NCBI GenBank assembly: GCA_027493955.1
Contig: JAOSJT010000001.1
Location: 62,001-126,000, forward strand
Source: Bacteroidia bacterium
GTDB lineage: Bacteria; Bacteroidota; Ignavibacteria; SZUA-365
Reading direction: 5' to 3'
DNA length: 64,000 nt
A program made the translations under genes and the position numbers. The notes beneath the pieces were generated by a model, which saw nothing but the letters and a program-made list of their open reading frames with translations, searched no databases and had not been told where the DNA came from. Numbering within the stretch: the first letter of the stretch is position 1; each line of letters opens with the position of its first letter. Positions 26,056 to 36,722 of this stretch are shown here, piece by piece.

Positions 26056-26633
26056 ACATTATCTCCCCGGATCGTTTGCTCGCCATGTACGCTTCCGGTG
26101 TGTTCCCGATGGCCGATGGACGAAGCGGTCCGTTGCTGCTGTTCAGCCCTGATCCGCGCACGATCATACCTTTGGAAGACTTTCACATAACACATTCGCT
26201 GAAAAAAACCTGGCGGGCCGGTCGTTTCGACATTCGTTACGACACCTGTTTCGAGCGGGTGATGCGCGAATGCGCCGCGAGAGACGATACCTGGATATCC
26301 GAAGAGATCATCCGCTCCTATGTTCTTCTGCACCGGCAGGGGAATGCGCACAGTGTGGAGACGTGGATGGATGGCGAGCTGGCAGGAGGCTTGTATGGCG
26401 TAGCCCTCGGGGGGGCGTTTTTCGGAGAATCGATGTTTCATCTGCGACGCGACGCTTCCAAGCTCGCGCTCATCGCACTGGTAGAACGTATGTTGGATAA
26501 GGGAATGACGTTGCTCGATGTGCAGTACAGCACACAGCATCTCCTTACTTTCGGGGCTAAAGAGATACCGCGAACGAGCTATCTGCGTCTGCTGGAAAAA
26601 GCGATTACCCAGACGGTATCTTTTTCGGATTGA
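26052..26633 (+). CDS. aat: Leucyl/phenylalanyl-tRNA--protein transferase
   Basis: A 193-residue Aat, the N-end rule enzyme that adds Leu or Phe to proteins with N-terminal Arg or Lys, marking them for ClpS/ClpAP degradation. Motifs: YASGVFPMAD, FSPDPRTIIPLEDF, ETWMDGELAGGLYGVALGG, FFGESMFHLRRDASKLAL and LLDVQYSTQHLLTFGAKEIPR, all close to the family consensus. The usual W in P-W-W-SPDPR is missing at that position (LLLFSPDPR), a minor variation. The ATG lies within the stop of the recombinase-like gene. Confidence 0.96.
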   Translation: MNIISPDRLLAMYASGVFPMADGRSGPLLLFSPDPRTIIPLEDFHITHSLKKTWRAGRFDIRYDTCFERVMRECAARDDTWISEEIIRSYVLLHRQGNAHSVETWMDGELAGGLYGVALGGAFFGESMFHLRRDASKLALIALVERMLDKGMTLLDVQYSTQHLLTFGAKEIPRTSYLRLLEKAITQTVSFSD

Positions 26634-26707
26634 CAATCCATTTTCCCGCGGTCAAAGCAGACCAGCGTACCACCATGTGGTGGGCAGGAATGCCTACTGT
26701 CCGGGTA

Positions 26708-28945
<2,238 letters not shown>

Positions 28946-29226
28946 ACAAGTTACGGAATATTGCCATGCAGAGGAAAATCGAGGAATCCGCGTGAACGCG
29001 CTGCGTGATTGCACGTCGGAGGAAGACGTACAAGAGTGTATTCCCATGTCCATGCACCAGACGTATATTCGGGATCAGGAGAGAGCAAACCACGGCAGAA
29101 CACTGCTTCCTGACGTACGACCGCACAGAGAACGCCGTATTCCGATGCGGAAGATCCCGGCGAGATTCACCGATCGGTATGTCTCCCGTCGTCAGCGGCA
29201 ACGATCATCGAAACGGTCGTTGTGTG

Positions 29227-30207
29227 TCAGCGAAGCGGCTTACGCAGGCAGATACTGTACTGGTCACCTCTACCGTTGGTATTGAGCACGCGGGCCATAC
29301 TTTCCCATTCTCGGATCTGCTGTCTGCTGAATGGTGACGAAGCGGGGTTGACCGCATGGCTCCGGGCGTCGTTCAGCGGAATGCCCATTCTGTACTGCTC
29401 ACTGCCCCAGAACTGGAATGCGGTGGAGTTCCAGCGGATGTTTGTGACCTCGAAACCGATCCGTGTTGCGAGTGCTTCCAGTCCCTGCGGTGACGGAAGG
29501 AACAGATGGCGCGGGGCATCGAGTTGTACCCAGCGTTCGCCGTAGGTATCCCAGGCCTCCGAAACAGGATTCGGAGTGTTAATCAGACAGATGCCGCCGG
29601 GCGGTAACACGCGGAGTCCATGAGCGAGGACATTTTCGGGGTGCTCCATGTGCTCGAAGGAATGATGGAACATGACGAGGTCGAATGTCTCCTGGACGTC
29701 GCCCAATCCGGCTTTCCGGATCTCTGCGCCGTGAGGAAACAGGATATCTTGAGGTGCGAAAGGATCAACACCGAGAACACGCGCGAAACCGAGTTCTCCC
29801 AGCGTGTAGAGCATGGAACCGGAACCGCAGCCGACATCCAGTATGCGGGCACTCGTGTTGAGACCGAGCATGCCCAGACTGGCGAGCATTGGATCGGGGA
29901 AGCGGTGATAGAGCAAGCGTCCCGGCCAGCCTCCCCGCTTCCACAGCGCGTGTCGGGCGCGCAGCCGATGGGCGATTTGCTTTACACGGTTTCGCAGGGA
30001 GGGATCTGTGGAGAAGGAGTAGTAGCCGTCCGGATAGTGCCTGGACATATCGGTGGGTATTTCTCGATTTTCCATGCTGCCGCAGTGCTTGCAGCGATGA
30101 TAGGCAAAGTGTTCGCCTGTTCCGAACATCATTTCCGCGACAGTGTGTTCGGACATGCCGTCCGAGGATTCGCAGAAGCGACAGCTCTGTCCCGGTATCG
30201 GATTCAT
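29227..30207 (-). CDS. Class I SAM-dependent methyltransferase with N-terminal zinc ribbon
   Basis: About 326 residues. An N-terminal C-x2-C ... C-x2-C zinc ribbon (CRFC, CKHC) precedes a Rossmann methyltransferase with SAM-binding ILDVGCGSGSMLYTL, then FHHSFEHMEHPENVL and GGICLINTPNPVS. This architecture is typical of sugar or polysaccharide methyltransferases in surface-glycan loci and of other small-molecule methyltransferases; no glycan cluster lies beside it, so the substrate is unknown. The start at 30207 gives the ribbon at the N-terminus; the frame continues to 30312. Confidence 0.88.
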   Translation of the reverse strand: MNPIPGQSCRFCESSDGMSEHTVAEMMFGTGEHFAYHRCKHCGSMENREIPTDMSRHYPDGYYSFSTDPSLRNRVKQIAHRLRARHALWKRGGWPGRLLYHRFPDPMLASLGMLGLNTSARILDVGCGSGSMLYTLGELGFARVLGVDPFAPQDILFPHGAEIRKAGLGDVQETFDLVMFHHSFEHMEHPENVLAHGLRVLPPGGICLINTPNPVSEAWDTYGERWVQLDAPRHLFLPSPQGLEALATRIGFEVTNIRWNSTAFQFWGSEQYRMGIPLNDARSHAVNPASSPFSRQQIREWESMARVLNTNGRGDQYSICLRKPLR

Positions 30208-30399
30208 GAAAATACCCTGTAAAATGGTACAAAATACAAGATACACTTCTTTTGTCTGTGTCACCAGCGAGTGATGCTTTAGTGGAGAACGGTCGTACCG
30301 TGTTGTCGTCATGTATATGCGGCGGGAGCGTACGCGAGGAGATGCATGCTGGTGGGTTTGTGCGACCGATGATACGCGATACGAGAGCGGCTGGAAGGC

Positions 30400-30423
30400 G
30401 ATTTGGGCGATTCATGTATCGCC
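30400..30423. repeat. REP-like palindromic repeat, copy 1
   Basis: 24-base unit that begins GATTTGGGCGATTCATGTAT and ends CGCC, with inverted arms GGCGAT/ATCGCC around TCATGT. Identical to copy 2 at 30445-30468, start-to-start distance 45 bases, same orientation. Located just downstream of the RAYT-like gene. Confidence 0.8.
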
Positions 30424-30444
30424 ATCTGACCGAGGCCCGAATCG

Positions 30445-30468
30445 GATTTGGGCGATTCATGTATCGCC
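30445..30468. repeat. REP-like palindromic repeat, copy 2
   Basis: Perfect copy of the 24-base unit at 30400-30423; here the arms extend to 7 bases (GGGCGAT/ATCGCCC). The pair of direct copies resembles the tandem REPs seen around RAYT genes. Confidence 0.8.
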
Positions 30469-30691
30469 CAATTTCTCCCCAGGACCCGGAAACACCCCCG
30501 CCACACCAGGTTCCAACCCTCAAAACCACCACCCAAACCAGCACACTCCTCCATTTCCGACCATCATCCCTCACCAGATGGACCCAAATCCAGACAAATG
30601 CACAGAGCTTTCCCTCCCCGCCTGACGTCCGTCGTCCCGGAGCGCTGTCCCTGTCTCCTTGCGATAAAAAAATGTGCTCTTCGGCTTCCGC

Positions 30692-31504
30692 TTACTCGGA
30701 TAGAAAGATCCGGGCAGGACCCAGGCTCCGGATCACCGAGCCTCGCCCGCCCGCCATGCCACCGGCGCCTCCCCCACGCGCGACGCCCTTCTTGGATGCA
30801 GTGCGCACCGCCTCATCTCTCCGCGCGCCCGTCAGCAACAGAACGCGGCCGAGAAGCATCGCCCCCGCGAGCTGATCCGATACCGCGCGCCCTTTGCTTC
30901 CACGTACGGGCAGCGCACCCGTGCCGCCGAATTCCGATGCAAGAACATCGGCCAAGGTGAAGGCCTGCTTCCCCTTCTTCGTCTGAGGCGCGGGGTCCAC
31001 CACCACACGGCTCCACTCCTCCCGCAACTCCGCGTACACACGGGCCAATACGTCCTCGTCCTCCAGAACGCATGATGCGTAGCGCCGCGCCCAGACTGCG
31101 CCGCCATCCCTGCCGAACAACGCGTTGATGCGATGCGCGCTGTTCATCTTCAGATACCCCATGAACTCCGGCAGTGTCATGATGCGCCGGTAGTATATCC
31201 ATTCGTCACTGTCCTCCGGCGGCGCTTTCCGGGGGTTCCGGACTTCCGTGATCTCCAGGGCCATCTCCACCTCGGAGGGACGAATGTTCAGTTCGTGAAG
31301 GCGAATGCACGGGAAATTCTGCAACGCCTGACCGAGCACATCGAGGAATGCGCGTCCGGCGTCGCTGAGCGTGGTGATGCCGTCTTTCGTCGTTCCGAGA
31401 ATTTCAGCATTCTTCCTGGTCTTGAACACGACGAGATGCTTCGACAGCTTCGAATAGTCGTACTCCCGCACGCGGCGGGTACTGAGTTCTTTGAGTCGTT
31501 TCAC
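30692..31504 (-). CDS. RAYT-like (Y1/IS200-type transposase superfamily) protein with altered HUH motif
   Basis: About 270 residues. The layout matches REP-associated tyrosine transposases: a first strand with KHLVVFKTR, a middle DGITTLSDAGRAF...RLHELNI, and a C-terminal MTLPEFMGYLKMNSAHRINALFGRDGGAVWARRYAS-like block (quoted in parts: YLKMNSAHRINALFGR, VWARRY). Where RAYTs have MPNHxH, this protein has RPSEVEM: both metal-binding His are Glu (Glu78, Glu80). Tyr117 in FMGYLK could be the nucleophile but is one position off my alignment. About 100 extra residues follow the domain. The GTG start at 31504 has GGAG 8 bases upstream. It is flanked by two REP-like repeats. Probably inactive or repurposed; family assignment is by eye. 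Confidence 0.65.
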   Translation of the reverse strand: MKRLKELSTRRVREYDYSKLSKHLVVFKTRKNAEILGTTKDGITTLSDAGRAFLDVLGQALQNFPCIRLHELNIRPSEVEMALEITEVRNPRKAPPEDSDEWIYYRRIMTLPEFMGYLKMNSAHRINALFGRDGGAVWARRYASCVLEDEDVLARVYAELREEWSRVVVDPAPQTKKGKQAFTLADVLASEFGGTGALPVRGSKGRAVSDQLAGAMLLGRVLLLTGARRDEAVRTASKKGVARGGGAGGMAGGRGSVIRSLGPARIFLSE

Positions 31505-31682
31505 AAAATGCTCCCTAAGCGTTGGAAAAGACGATTTATTAAATATGTATGTGCTCGCACTCCGGACAAGGCAGAAAACCGCCGCTGCTCGAAGGCCGGC
31601 GCACAGGCTCCTTTCGTCGGGTTTGTGCCTTCGCAACGGGTTCGGTAGCTTACTGCTTCTTGTCAAACGTCTCCGGACTGTC

Positions 31683-33359
31683 ATGAAGAACCGAAGCAAT
31701 CTCCTCACCAGTATTCTCATTACGTCCGTTGCACTGCTCCTCATGCGGTGCGGCGGAAAACAGGATAATCACATGATGGAATCAGAGCAGTTGAAGCTCG
31801 TACGAGAGCGTATAGCCATGTTTGCGGAGACGGAGGTTTCCGCTGACCTCTCGGCACTCACTGAACGCGAACGCGCCTGTGTTCTGAAACTGGTGCAGGC
31901 CGGGAAGCTTGCGGATGCCATTTTCTGGATGCAATCCTCACATGACGCGGCAGCCGTACGAGATTCGCTTGCGACGCGTGACGACGACGCAGCAAAGGAT
32001 TTTCTCACGTATGTGATGATCCATTACGGCCCTTATGATCGGATTTTTGAGGGCGAGCGTTTCGTCGGACACGGCCCGGAGCGGAAACCGCTCGGGGCTG
32101 GTCTCTATCCGCCGGATATGTCGCGGGAGGAGTTCGAGAGCTGGGTGGCGGCCCATCCTGAGCAGCGCGCCGCCTTAGAAAGTCCCTACACGATCATCGT
32201 GCGCGGTGACGACGGTTTACGCGCGGTACCCTACCATACATGCTATCCGCAGGTACATGAGATGTCCCGCCTGTTGCTCGAAGCCTCGGAACTCGCCGAC
32301 AATCCCGGTCTCAGGAAATATCTCGCTCTCCGCGCCAAGGCGGTTATTACCGACGAGTATTATGACAGCGATATGGCCTGGATGGATCTGAAGACAAACA
32401 ACATCGACGTTGTCATCGGTCCCATCGAGAATTATGAAGATGGGCTCTTCAACTATAAGACGGCATACGAATGCGCTGTCATGGTAAAGGATCCGGAGGG
32501 GACACGGGAACTACAGATGTTCATTTCCCATATTGATGCATTCGAAAAGGCTCTCCCCATCGAAAGCAAGTACACACGGACGTCCGCAGGCAGCGGCAAT
32601 ATCCTCGAGGTCGTGAACATCGTGTACTTCGGAGGCGACTTCCACGCAGGCGTGAAGACCATCGCGGCGTCTCTCCCCAACGATCCCCGTGTAACGGAGA
32701 AAAAGGGCGGCAAAAAGCAGATGTACAAGAATCTGATGGAAGCGAAGTTTGATAAAATCGTCGTGCCCATTGCGGAGCGTATCCTCGATCCGGCTCTGCA
32801 TCCATTCGTGAACCGCAGTTCATTCACAAGCTTTGTGACGCTGCACGAGGTCTCGCATACCCTCGGCATGCCCTACGTGTATGGGAAGCCGGAGTTGAGC
32901 GTACGCCGGGCTCTCAAGGACCGTTACTCCGCCATCGAGGAATGCAAGGCCGACGTGCTCGGTTTGTACAACAACATGGTTTTGCTCGATGAGAAAATCA
33001 TCACCAAGGAGGCCCTGAAGAAAAGCATTGTCACCTACGTGGCCGGTCTCTTCCGGTCCCTGCGTTTTGGTGCCGAGGAAGCGCATGGTAAGGCAAATCT
33101 CATCCAACTCAACTGGCTGATTGACCGCGAGGCCGTCATACGGAGCGGAAAGCGGTGGAGTATCAATTTCGATCGTTTCATGCCGGCACTCACCGAACTC
33201 GCCCGCGAAGTGCTGATGCTGGAGATACTTGGTAACTACGACGGAGCCGGTGAGATGCTCACACGATACGGCGGCATCACACCTGCGATACAGGAAACCG
33301 TAGCGGCGCTGGCGGAAATTCCGCGGGATTTGAACACGAAATATTCTGTGCTTCGATAA
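31683..33359 (+). CDS. Lipoprotein-like zinc metallopeptidase of the dipeptidyl-peptidase III (M49) type
   Basis: About 558 residues. N-terminal signal ends in a possible lipobox (LLLMRC, Cys23), implying an exported lipoprotein. The zinc site is His388-Glu389-x-x-His392 (LHEVSHTLG) with the third ligand in EECKADVLGLY (419-424), the EECRAD motif of M49. Classical DPP III has HELLGH (HExxxH); the shorter HExxH form occurs in a bacterial branch often called Zn-dependent hydrolase. It should remove peptides from the N-terminus or act as an oligopeptidase in the periplasm. The start at 31683 is chosen for the signal peptide; the frame runs back to 31491. Divergent from the RAYT-like gene. Confidence 0.88.
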   Translation: MKNRSNLLTSILITSVALLLMRCGGKQDNHMMESEQLKLVRERIAMFAETEVSADLSALTERERACVLKLVQAGKLADAIFWMQSSHDAAAVRDSLATRDDDAAKDFLTYVMIHYGPYDRIFEGERFVGHGPERKPLGAGLYPPDMSREEFESWVAAHPEQRAALESPYTIIVRGDDGLRAVPYHTCYPQVHEMSRLLLEASELADNPGLRKYLALRAKAVITDEYYDSDMAWMDLKTNNIDVVIGPIENYEDGLFNYKTAYECAVMVKDPEGTRELQMFISHIDAFEKALPIESKYTRTSAGSGNILEVVNIVYFGGDFHAGVKTIAASLPNDPRVTEKKGGKKQMYKNLMEAKFDKIVVPIAERILDPALHPFVNRSSFTSFVTLHEVSHTLGMPYVYGKPELSVRRALKDRYSAIEECKADVLGLYNNMVLLDEKIITKEALKKSIVTYVAGLFRSLRFGAEEAHGKANLIQLNWLIDREAVIRSGKRWSINFDRFMPALTELAREVLMLEILGNYDGAGEMLTRYGGITPAIQETVAALAEIPRDLNTKYSVLR

Positions 33360-34178
33360 TATCCCGACCGGTTTGCCTGTGTAGAGCGTCTGAAGCCGCG
33401 GCAGTGCCCTGCTTCCGTGCGCGCTACGTCTCTCGCACATCCACATGTGAATGTGTCGCGGTTACGCCCGGAAGCACGCGTAAGTGTATACGGTGACGAC
33501 CCCGCCGCTTCATGCGACGGACGCTCGCACTCCATTTCTCTTCGCGAACGAGCTACACTCCGGTGGTGTATCAGGCCTTTGCACATCGATGGCTGTCACG
33601 ACCGGGTGATGACCAGTATGTGGCGAATCAGCATCGGGTATGGGAGTCGGGAAGCATGGTGCGCTCAATAGGGCTCATCACATCACCTCAACGAGTCTGA
33701 ATCTGCACCAGATGGCTGGAGAACGCTGGCCCTTTGGCGTCCATCGTGTATTTCGGGCACTGGCAGACCCGAATCGGCGTGTGGATCGCGTAACCATGAC
33801 AACGCGGGGAGAACAACCGGAACTTCGTGTCACCAGCGCCGCCGTGAGGCAATGTGTTGACGAGGAAAACATGCTGCGAGGCACAGGAGAGGGAGTTCAC
33901 ACCGCTGTCGGAACGTCACTATCACAGCCCCGTGTTCGTTAGTCCTCCCGAAGTCCGGGAGGAATCCTGTTGTGATTGACGCGGTGACTCCGAGTCCCAC
34001 CATGCGAAAAAAATAATAATCTTGCTTTCTATTAATTCTCTTCGTATAATGCCGCGTCATCATCATACCACGACTCTGACGGTTTCACCCGAGCGCCGGC
34101 GTCACGCCGGTTGCATTGTGATAGAAATTCCCGTCCCGAATGGGGCACCTTATTCTCTTCACACACATGGAGGTTCTC
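33360..34178. other. Long non-coding region
   Basis: About 820 bases, the largest gap in the window. Short frames occur on both strands but none has a recognisable motif, regular codon pattern or ribosome-binding site. A hairpin TCCTCCCG (33943-33950) / CGGGAGGA (33956-33963) lacks a T tract. AT-rich sequence at 34008-34050 may include the promoter for the T9SS cargo gene. It could be remnant or regulatory DNA. Confidence 0.4.
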
Positions 34179-35384
34179 ATGATCCGTTCCACACGCATGA
34201 TTCTGTGCATGGTGCTTTTCATCACCATTGCGGTGCCGTCACTTCACGCGCAAATCGTCTTCGATGGATCGCCCGGTACCGCGGCACCACCCGCAACGTT
34301 GGGTCCGTACACTATGATGACGTTTCCCGCCGATCCGCGGCCGGATTTCACGAACCTGACGACGGTTACCGGACCCAACGGTGACGTGATCTTCGATCAG
34401 AACATGTTGCGCGCGACTCCCGGAGTAAGCTGGAATCCCGGATGGAGTCACGGATATACCGGCCCGATTTATTATCGCGGAGGCAATGATGTGACGATGA
34501 CAATGCCCGCCAATACGGTCGCGTTTTACTTTTATGCGGAACCGAACATACACAGCACTTTCACCTTCACCGCGACAGCTCAGGACAATACTTCGTCCGG
34601 TCCGATCAGCGTCGCAGGTGCCGGGGGTGCGAAGTATTTCGGATTTTATTCGACGAACGGCGTGCCGCTCGTCAGCATCGCTGTGTCGGTTTCCGGTAGT
34701 CCGTCGGGATTTGCTGTGGGTGAATTCGGCATTTACCAGTGCGCAGCTCCGACCATCGCGGTTACGGTGACGCCGGCGATGTTATGGCCGCCGAATCACA
34801 CTATGGCGACAATCAACGCCACTGTCGCCGTCACAGCGGACTGCGGTGGCGATGTGATCACCCTGGAGTCCGTGACCAGCAACGAGCCGGACAATGGACC
34901 CGAGGACGGAAACACGATCAACGACATTCAGGGTGTCAGCACAGGTACCGCTGACTATGAATTCATGGTGCGTAAAGAACGTTCGGGCATCGGTACGGGT
35001 CGCGAGTATACCGCTACCTATATGGTCACGGACGGTGCCGGCAACACGGCCACAGCATCCGCTGTCGTTTCTGTTCCGTTGAGTCTGGCGAAAAACGGAG
35101 CCGACGTCTCTGTTGTGCCTGGAATTATCGAACTGGAGCAGAATTATCCGAATCCCTTCAATCCATCGACGACCATCAATTACGTGGTACCCGAAGCAGG
35201 GAGAGTCACTCTCGCTATCTTTGATATGATGGGCCGCGAAATCGCGATGCTCGTCAACGAAGAGCAGGAGAGCGGTCGGTACAGTGTCAGTTTCGACGCT
35301 TCGCACCTCCCCAGCGGGAACTACATTTCCCGCCTCTCCATGGGTGACCAGTCCGTGATACGCACGATGACGTTGTCGAAATAG
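34179..35384 (+). CDS. Secreted protein with Ig-like WPPNH domain and T9SS type A sorting domain
   Basis: About 401 residues. Signal peptide (MIRSTRMILCMVLFITIAVPSLHAQ in parts: VLFITIAVPSLHAQ), an N-terminal beta-rich domain of about 170 residues, then an Ig-like unit starting IAVTVTPAMLWPPNHTMA with EPDNGPEDGNTINDIQG and ERSGIGTGREYTATYMVTD, a repeat seen in many secreted bacterial proteins. The C-terminus has LEQNYPNPFNPSTTINYVVP...FDMMGREIAML, the T9SS sorting domain cleaved after outer-membrane export. GGAGG lies 5 bases before the ATG at 34179. The function is probably surface or adhesive; the N-terminal domain is not recognised. Confidence 0.9.
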   Translation: MIRSTRMILCMVLFITIAVPSLHAQIVFDGSPGTAAPPATLGPYTMMTFPADPRPDFTNLTTVTGPNGDVIFDQNMLRATPGVSWNPGWSHGYTGPIYYRGGNDVTMTMPANTVAFYFYAEPNIHSTFTFTATAQDNTSSGPISVAGAGGAKYFGFYSTNGVPLVSIAVSVSGSPSGFAVGEFGIYQCAAPTIAVTVTPAMLWPPNHTMATINATVAVTADCGGDVITLESVTSNEPDNGPEDGNTINDIQGVSTGTADYEFMVRKERSGIGTGREYTATYMVTDGAGNTATASAVVSVPLSLAKNGADVSVVPGIIELEQNYPNPFNPSTTINYVVPEAGRVTLAIFDMMGREIAMLVNEEQESGRYSVSFDASHLPSGNYISRLSMGDQSVIRTMTLSK

Positions 35385-35405
35385 GCATCAGACATCAATT
35401 GATCG

Positions 35406-35440
35406 GGAAAGGGCGGTGGTTCACCGCCCTTTCCTGGTTT
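35406..35440 (+). terminator. Intrinsic terminator after the T9SS cargo gene
   Basis: Perfect 13-bp stem GGAAAGGGCGGTG (35406-35418) with CACCGCCCTTTCC (35422-35434), loop GTT, followed by TGGTTT. The T tract is modest but the stem is very stable. Confidence 0.8.
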
Positions 35441-35510
35441 CATAGTCCCCGGAACTTCTATTGAGCCGCGGCACTGTTACCGAGCGGAACGCACTTGTTG
35501 GTACGCCGGG

Positions 35511-36407
35511 TTACAGAACAATCGACGCCCCGATCCAGGGAAGAAATTCGAGCGGTTCCATTTGCAGAGGCAGAATGACGCCGAGGTCGATATCGAAGGC
35601 CCCCGCCTGCAAGCGCACGCCGGGAGTACAGTATGAAATTTGTCTTTGATCGCGAATGAGAAACAGCTCGGTCATAAGTCGCACATGATCACTGACGGGA
35701 AGATCAATTCCCGCTACCATAAAATAATCTTCCTCGTCGGACTGATATCCCATGCCGCAGGTGAGATAGTTTCCCCTGGGACCACCGAGGTTCACCGTTC
35801 CAACGAGAAAGGGAGCTGTGGTCGAGTACTCGTCGGCAGTGAAATAGGTAAAGCCTGCCGAAATCGCTCCGAATGTTGTCGTGAAAGGCGTTACCTTCAA
35901 TGTCGTGTGGAGGAGTTGACCGTCTGCGTCTGGGAAAACAGATGTTCCTCCCTGAATCGTAACATATCCCGCTATTCCATATGCGATTGTGGGAAAGAAT
36001 ACCTCCTGTAACCCGAGCCGGAGATCACCAGCGCTCTCGGGATATGCGGTGGGGATGAGGTAGAGGTTCGGACTCCCGCGGCGCGAGCGAGGGATTTGAG
36101 GGTTCAGGACCGATACGCCGCTTACGGCTGAATGCGAAGCTGACTGCTCCTGATCCGGTGTCAGGATACGGGTCAGCGCGAGTATCGATGAGGAGGGTAT
36201 TCGTACTTCGACGCCGTCGCGTGTCGTGAGTATGAGCGTGTCGGCACTCCACCCCGATTCTTGACCTTCGATCGTCAAGCCATCCGTGCTTGTAATCGTG
36301 CAACGTGCGCTGTGAGCGTCACGCTGGTTGTTGTTTTGCGCGTTCATCGTCGCGCCGAGAAACATCATGCACAGCATTGCTATGCCCGTAAACTCCCTGC
36401 AGGTCAT
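35511..36407 (-). CDS. Exported protein of unknown function, probable outer-membrane beta-barrel
   Basis: A 298-residue protein with a signal peptide (GIAMLCMMFLGATMNAQ). Residues about 30-90 form a small beta domain (TITSTDGLTIEGQE, DTLILTTRDGVEVRI) resembling a nucleation or SH3-like segment. The C-terminal 180 residues show alternating hydrophobic strands (GYVTIQGGTSVFP, FGAISAGFTYFTADEY, FLVGTVNLGG, YFMVAGIDLPVS, FDIDLGVILPL) ending in IGASIVL, consistent with a transmembrane barrel. I do not recognise a specific family. GGAGG lies 7 bases before the ATG. It is convergent with the T9SS cargo gene. Confidence 0.8.
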   Translation of the reverse strand: MTCREFTGIAMLCMMFLGATMNAQNNNQRDAHSARCTITSTDGLTIEGQESGWSADTLILTTRDGVEVRIPSSSILALTRILTPDQEQSASHSAVSGVSVLNPQIPRSRRGSPNLYLIPTAYPESAGDLRLGLQEVFFPTIAYGIAGYVTIQGGTSVFPDADGQLLHTTLKVTPFTTTFGAISAGFTYFTADEYSTTAPFLVGTVNLGGPRGNYLTCGMGYQSDEEDYFMVAGIDLPVSDHVRLMTELFLIRDQRQISYCTPGVRLQAGAFDIDLGVILPLQMEPLEFLPWIGASIVL

Positions 36408-36604
36408 GGCGACCTCCGTTTTGTGTGACAGGAATAGAGAAAGAGCAAAAGGCGGTAAAAATGCGCAGTACGTCCGTTTCCCGATGTTCTCCAGCTAATA
36501 TGCGTCATTGAGGTGTGAAATAGCAATAGAGAAAGGGCACCTTACAAAAAATTAATGTGAAGGGAATATCCCTGCAGTGGAAAACCGGAGTTATAGATAT
36601 GAAG
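36408..36604. other. Intergenic spacer, presumed promoter region of the barrel gene
   Basis: Part of a 315-base gap. AT-richer than its surroundings (for example TTACAAAAAATTAATG near 36540). The minus-strand promoter of the gene at 35511-36407 should be here; I could not single out hexamers. Confidence 0.35.
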
Positions 36605-36631
36605 AAAAGGCCCCGCTGCTGCGGGGCCTTT
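36604..36631 (-). terminator. Intrinsic terminator after the M64 peptidase gene
   Basis: Perfect 11-bp stem AAAGGCCCCGC (36606-36616) with GCGGGGCCTTT (36621-36631), loop TGCT. On the minus strand the stem is followed by TTTTCTTC, so it ends transcription of the gene whose stop is at 36723. It lies about 90 bases beyond the stop. Confidence 0.8.
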
Positions 36632-36722
36632 GATGCTCATACGGTATTGTCAAAACGGAAGGGCATGCTCCTGTCAGATTCCTTCGCTGCACGTCGTCGT
36701 ACGACACGCAGACTGAGTAATC

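Larger units (their letters stand above)
30208..30691. other. Intergenic region carrying REP-like palindromes next to a RAYT-like gene
   Basis: About 480 bases with no supported gene. It contains two identical 24-base palindromic repeats (listed separately) and, at 30480-30620, a strongly strand-skewed stretch rich in C and A on the plus strand (for example ACCACCACCCAAACCAGC). An open minus-strand frame through the repeats only encodes the repeat itself and is not considered a gene. Confidence 0.6.

Noticed and set aside
30400-30468. CRISPR-like direct repeats
   Set aside because: Only two 24-base copies with a 21-base spacer and palindromic arms; no cas genes. They fit REP elements better.
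30309-30554. Minus-strand open frame encoding two AIHESPKS-type repeats
   Set aside because: The frame simply translates the REP-like palindromes; composition and position argue against a gene.
33360-34178. Several frames of 60-116 codons in the largest gap
   Set aside because: No recognisable domain or start signal on either strand; treated as non-coding.
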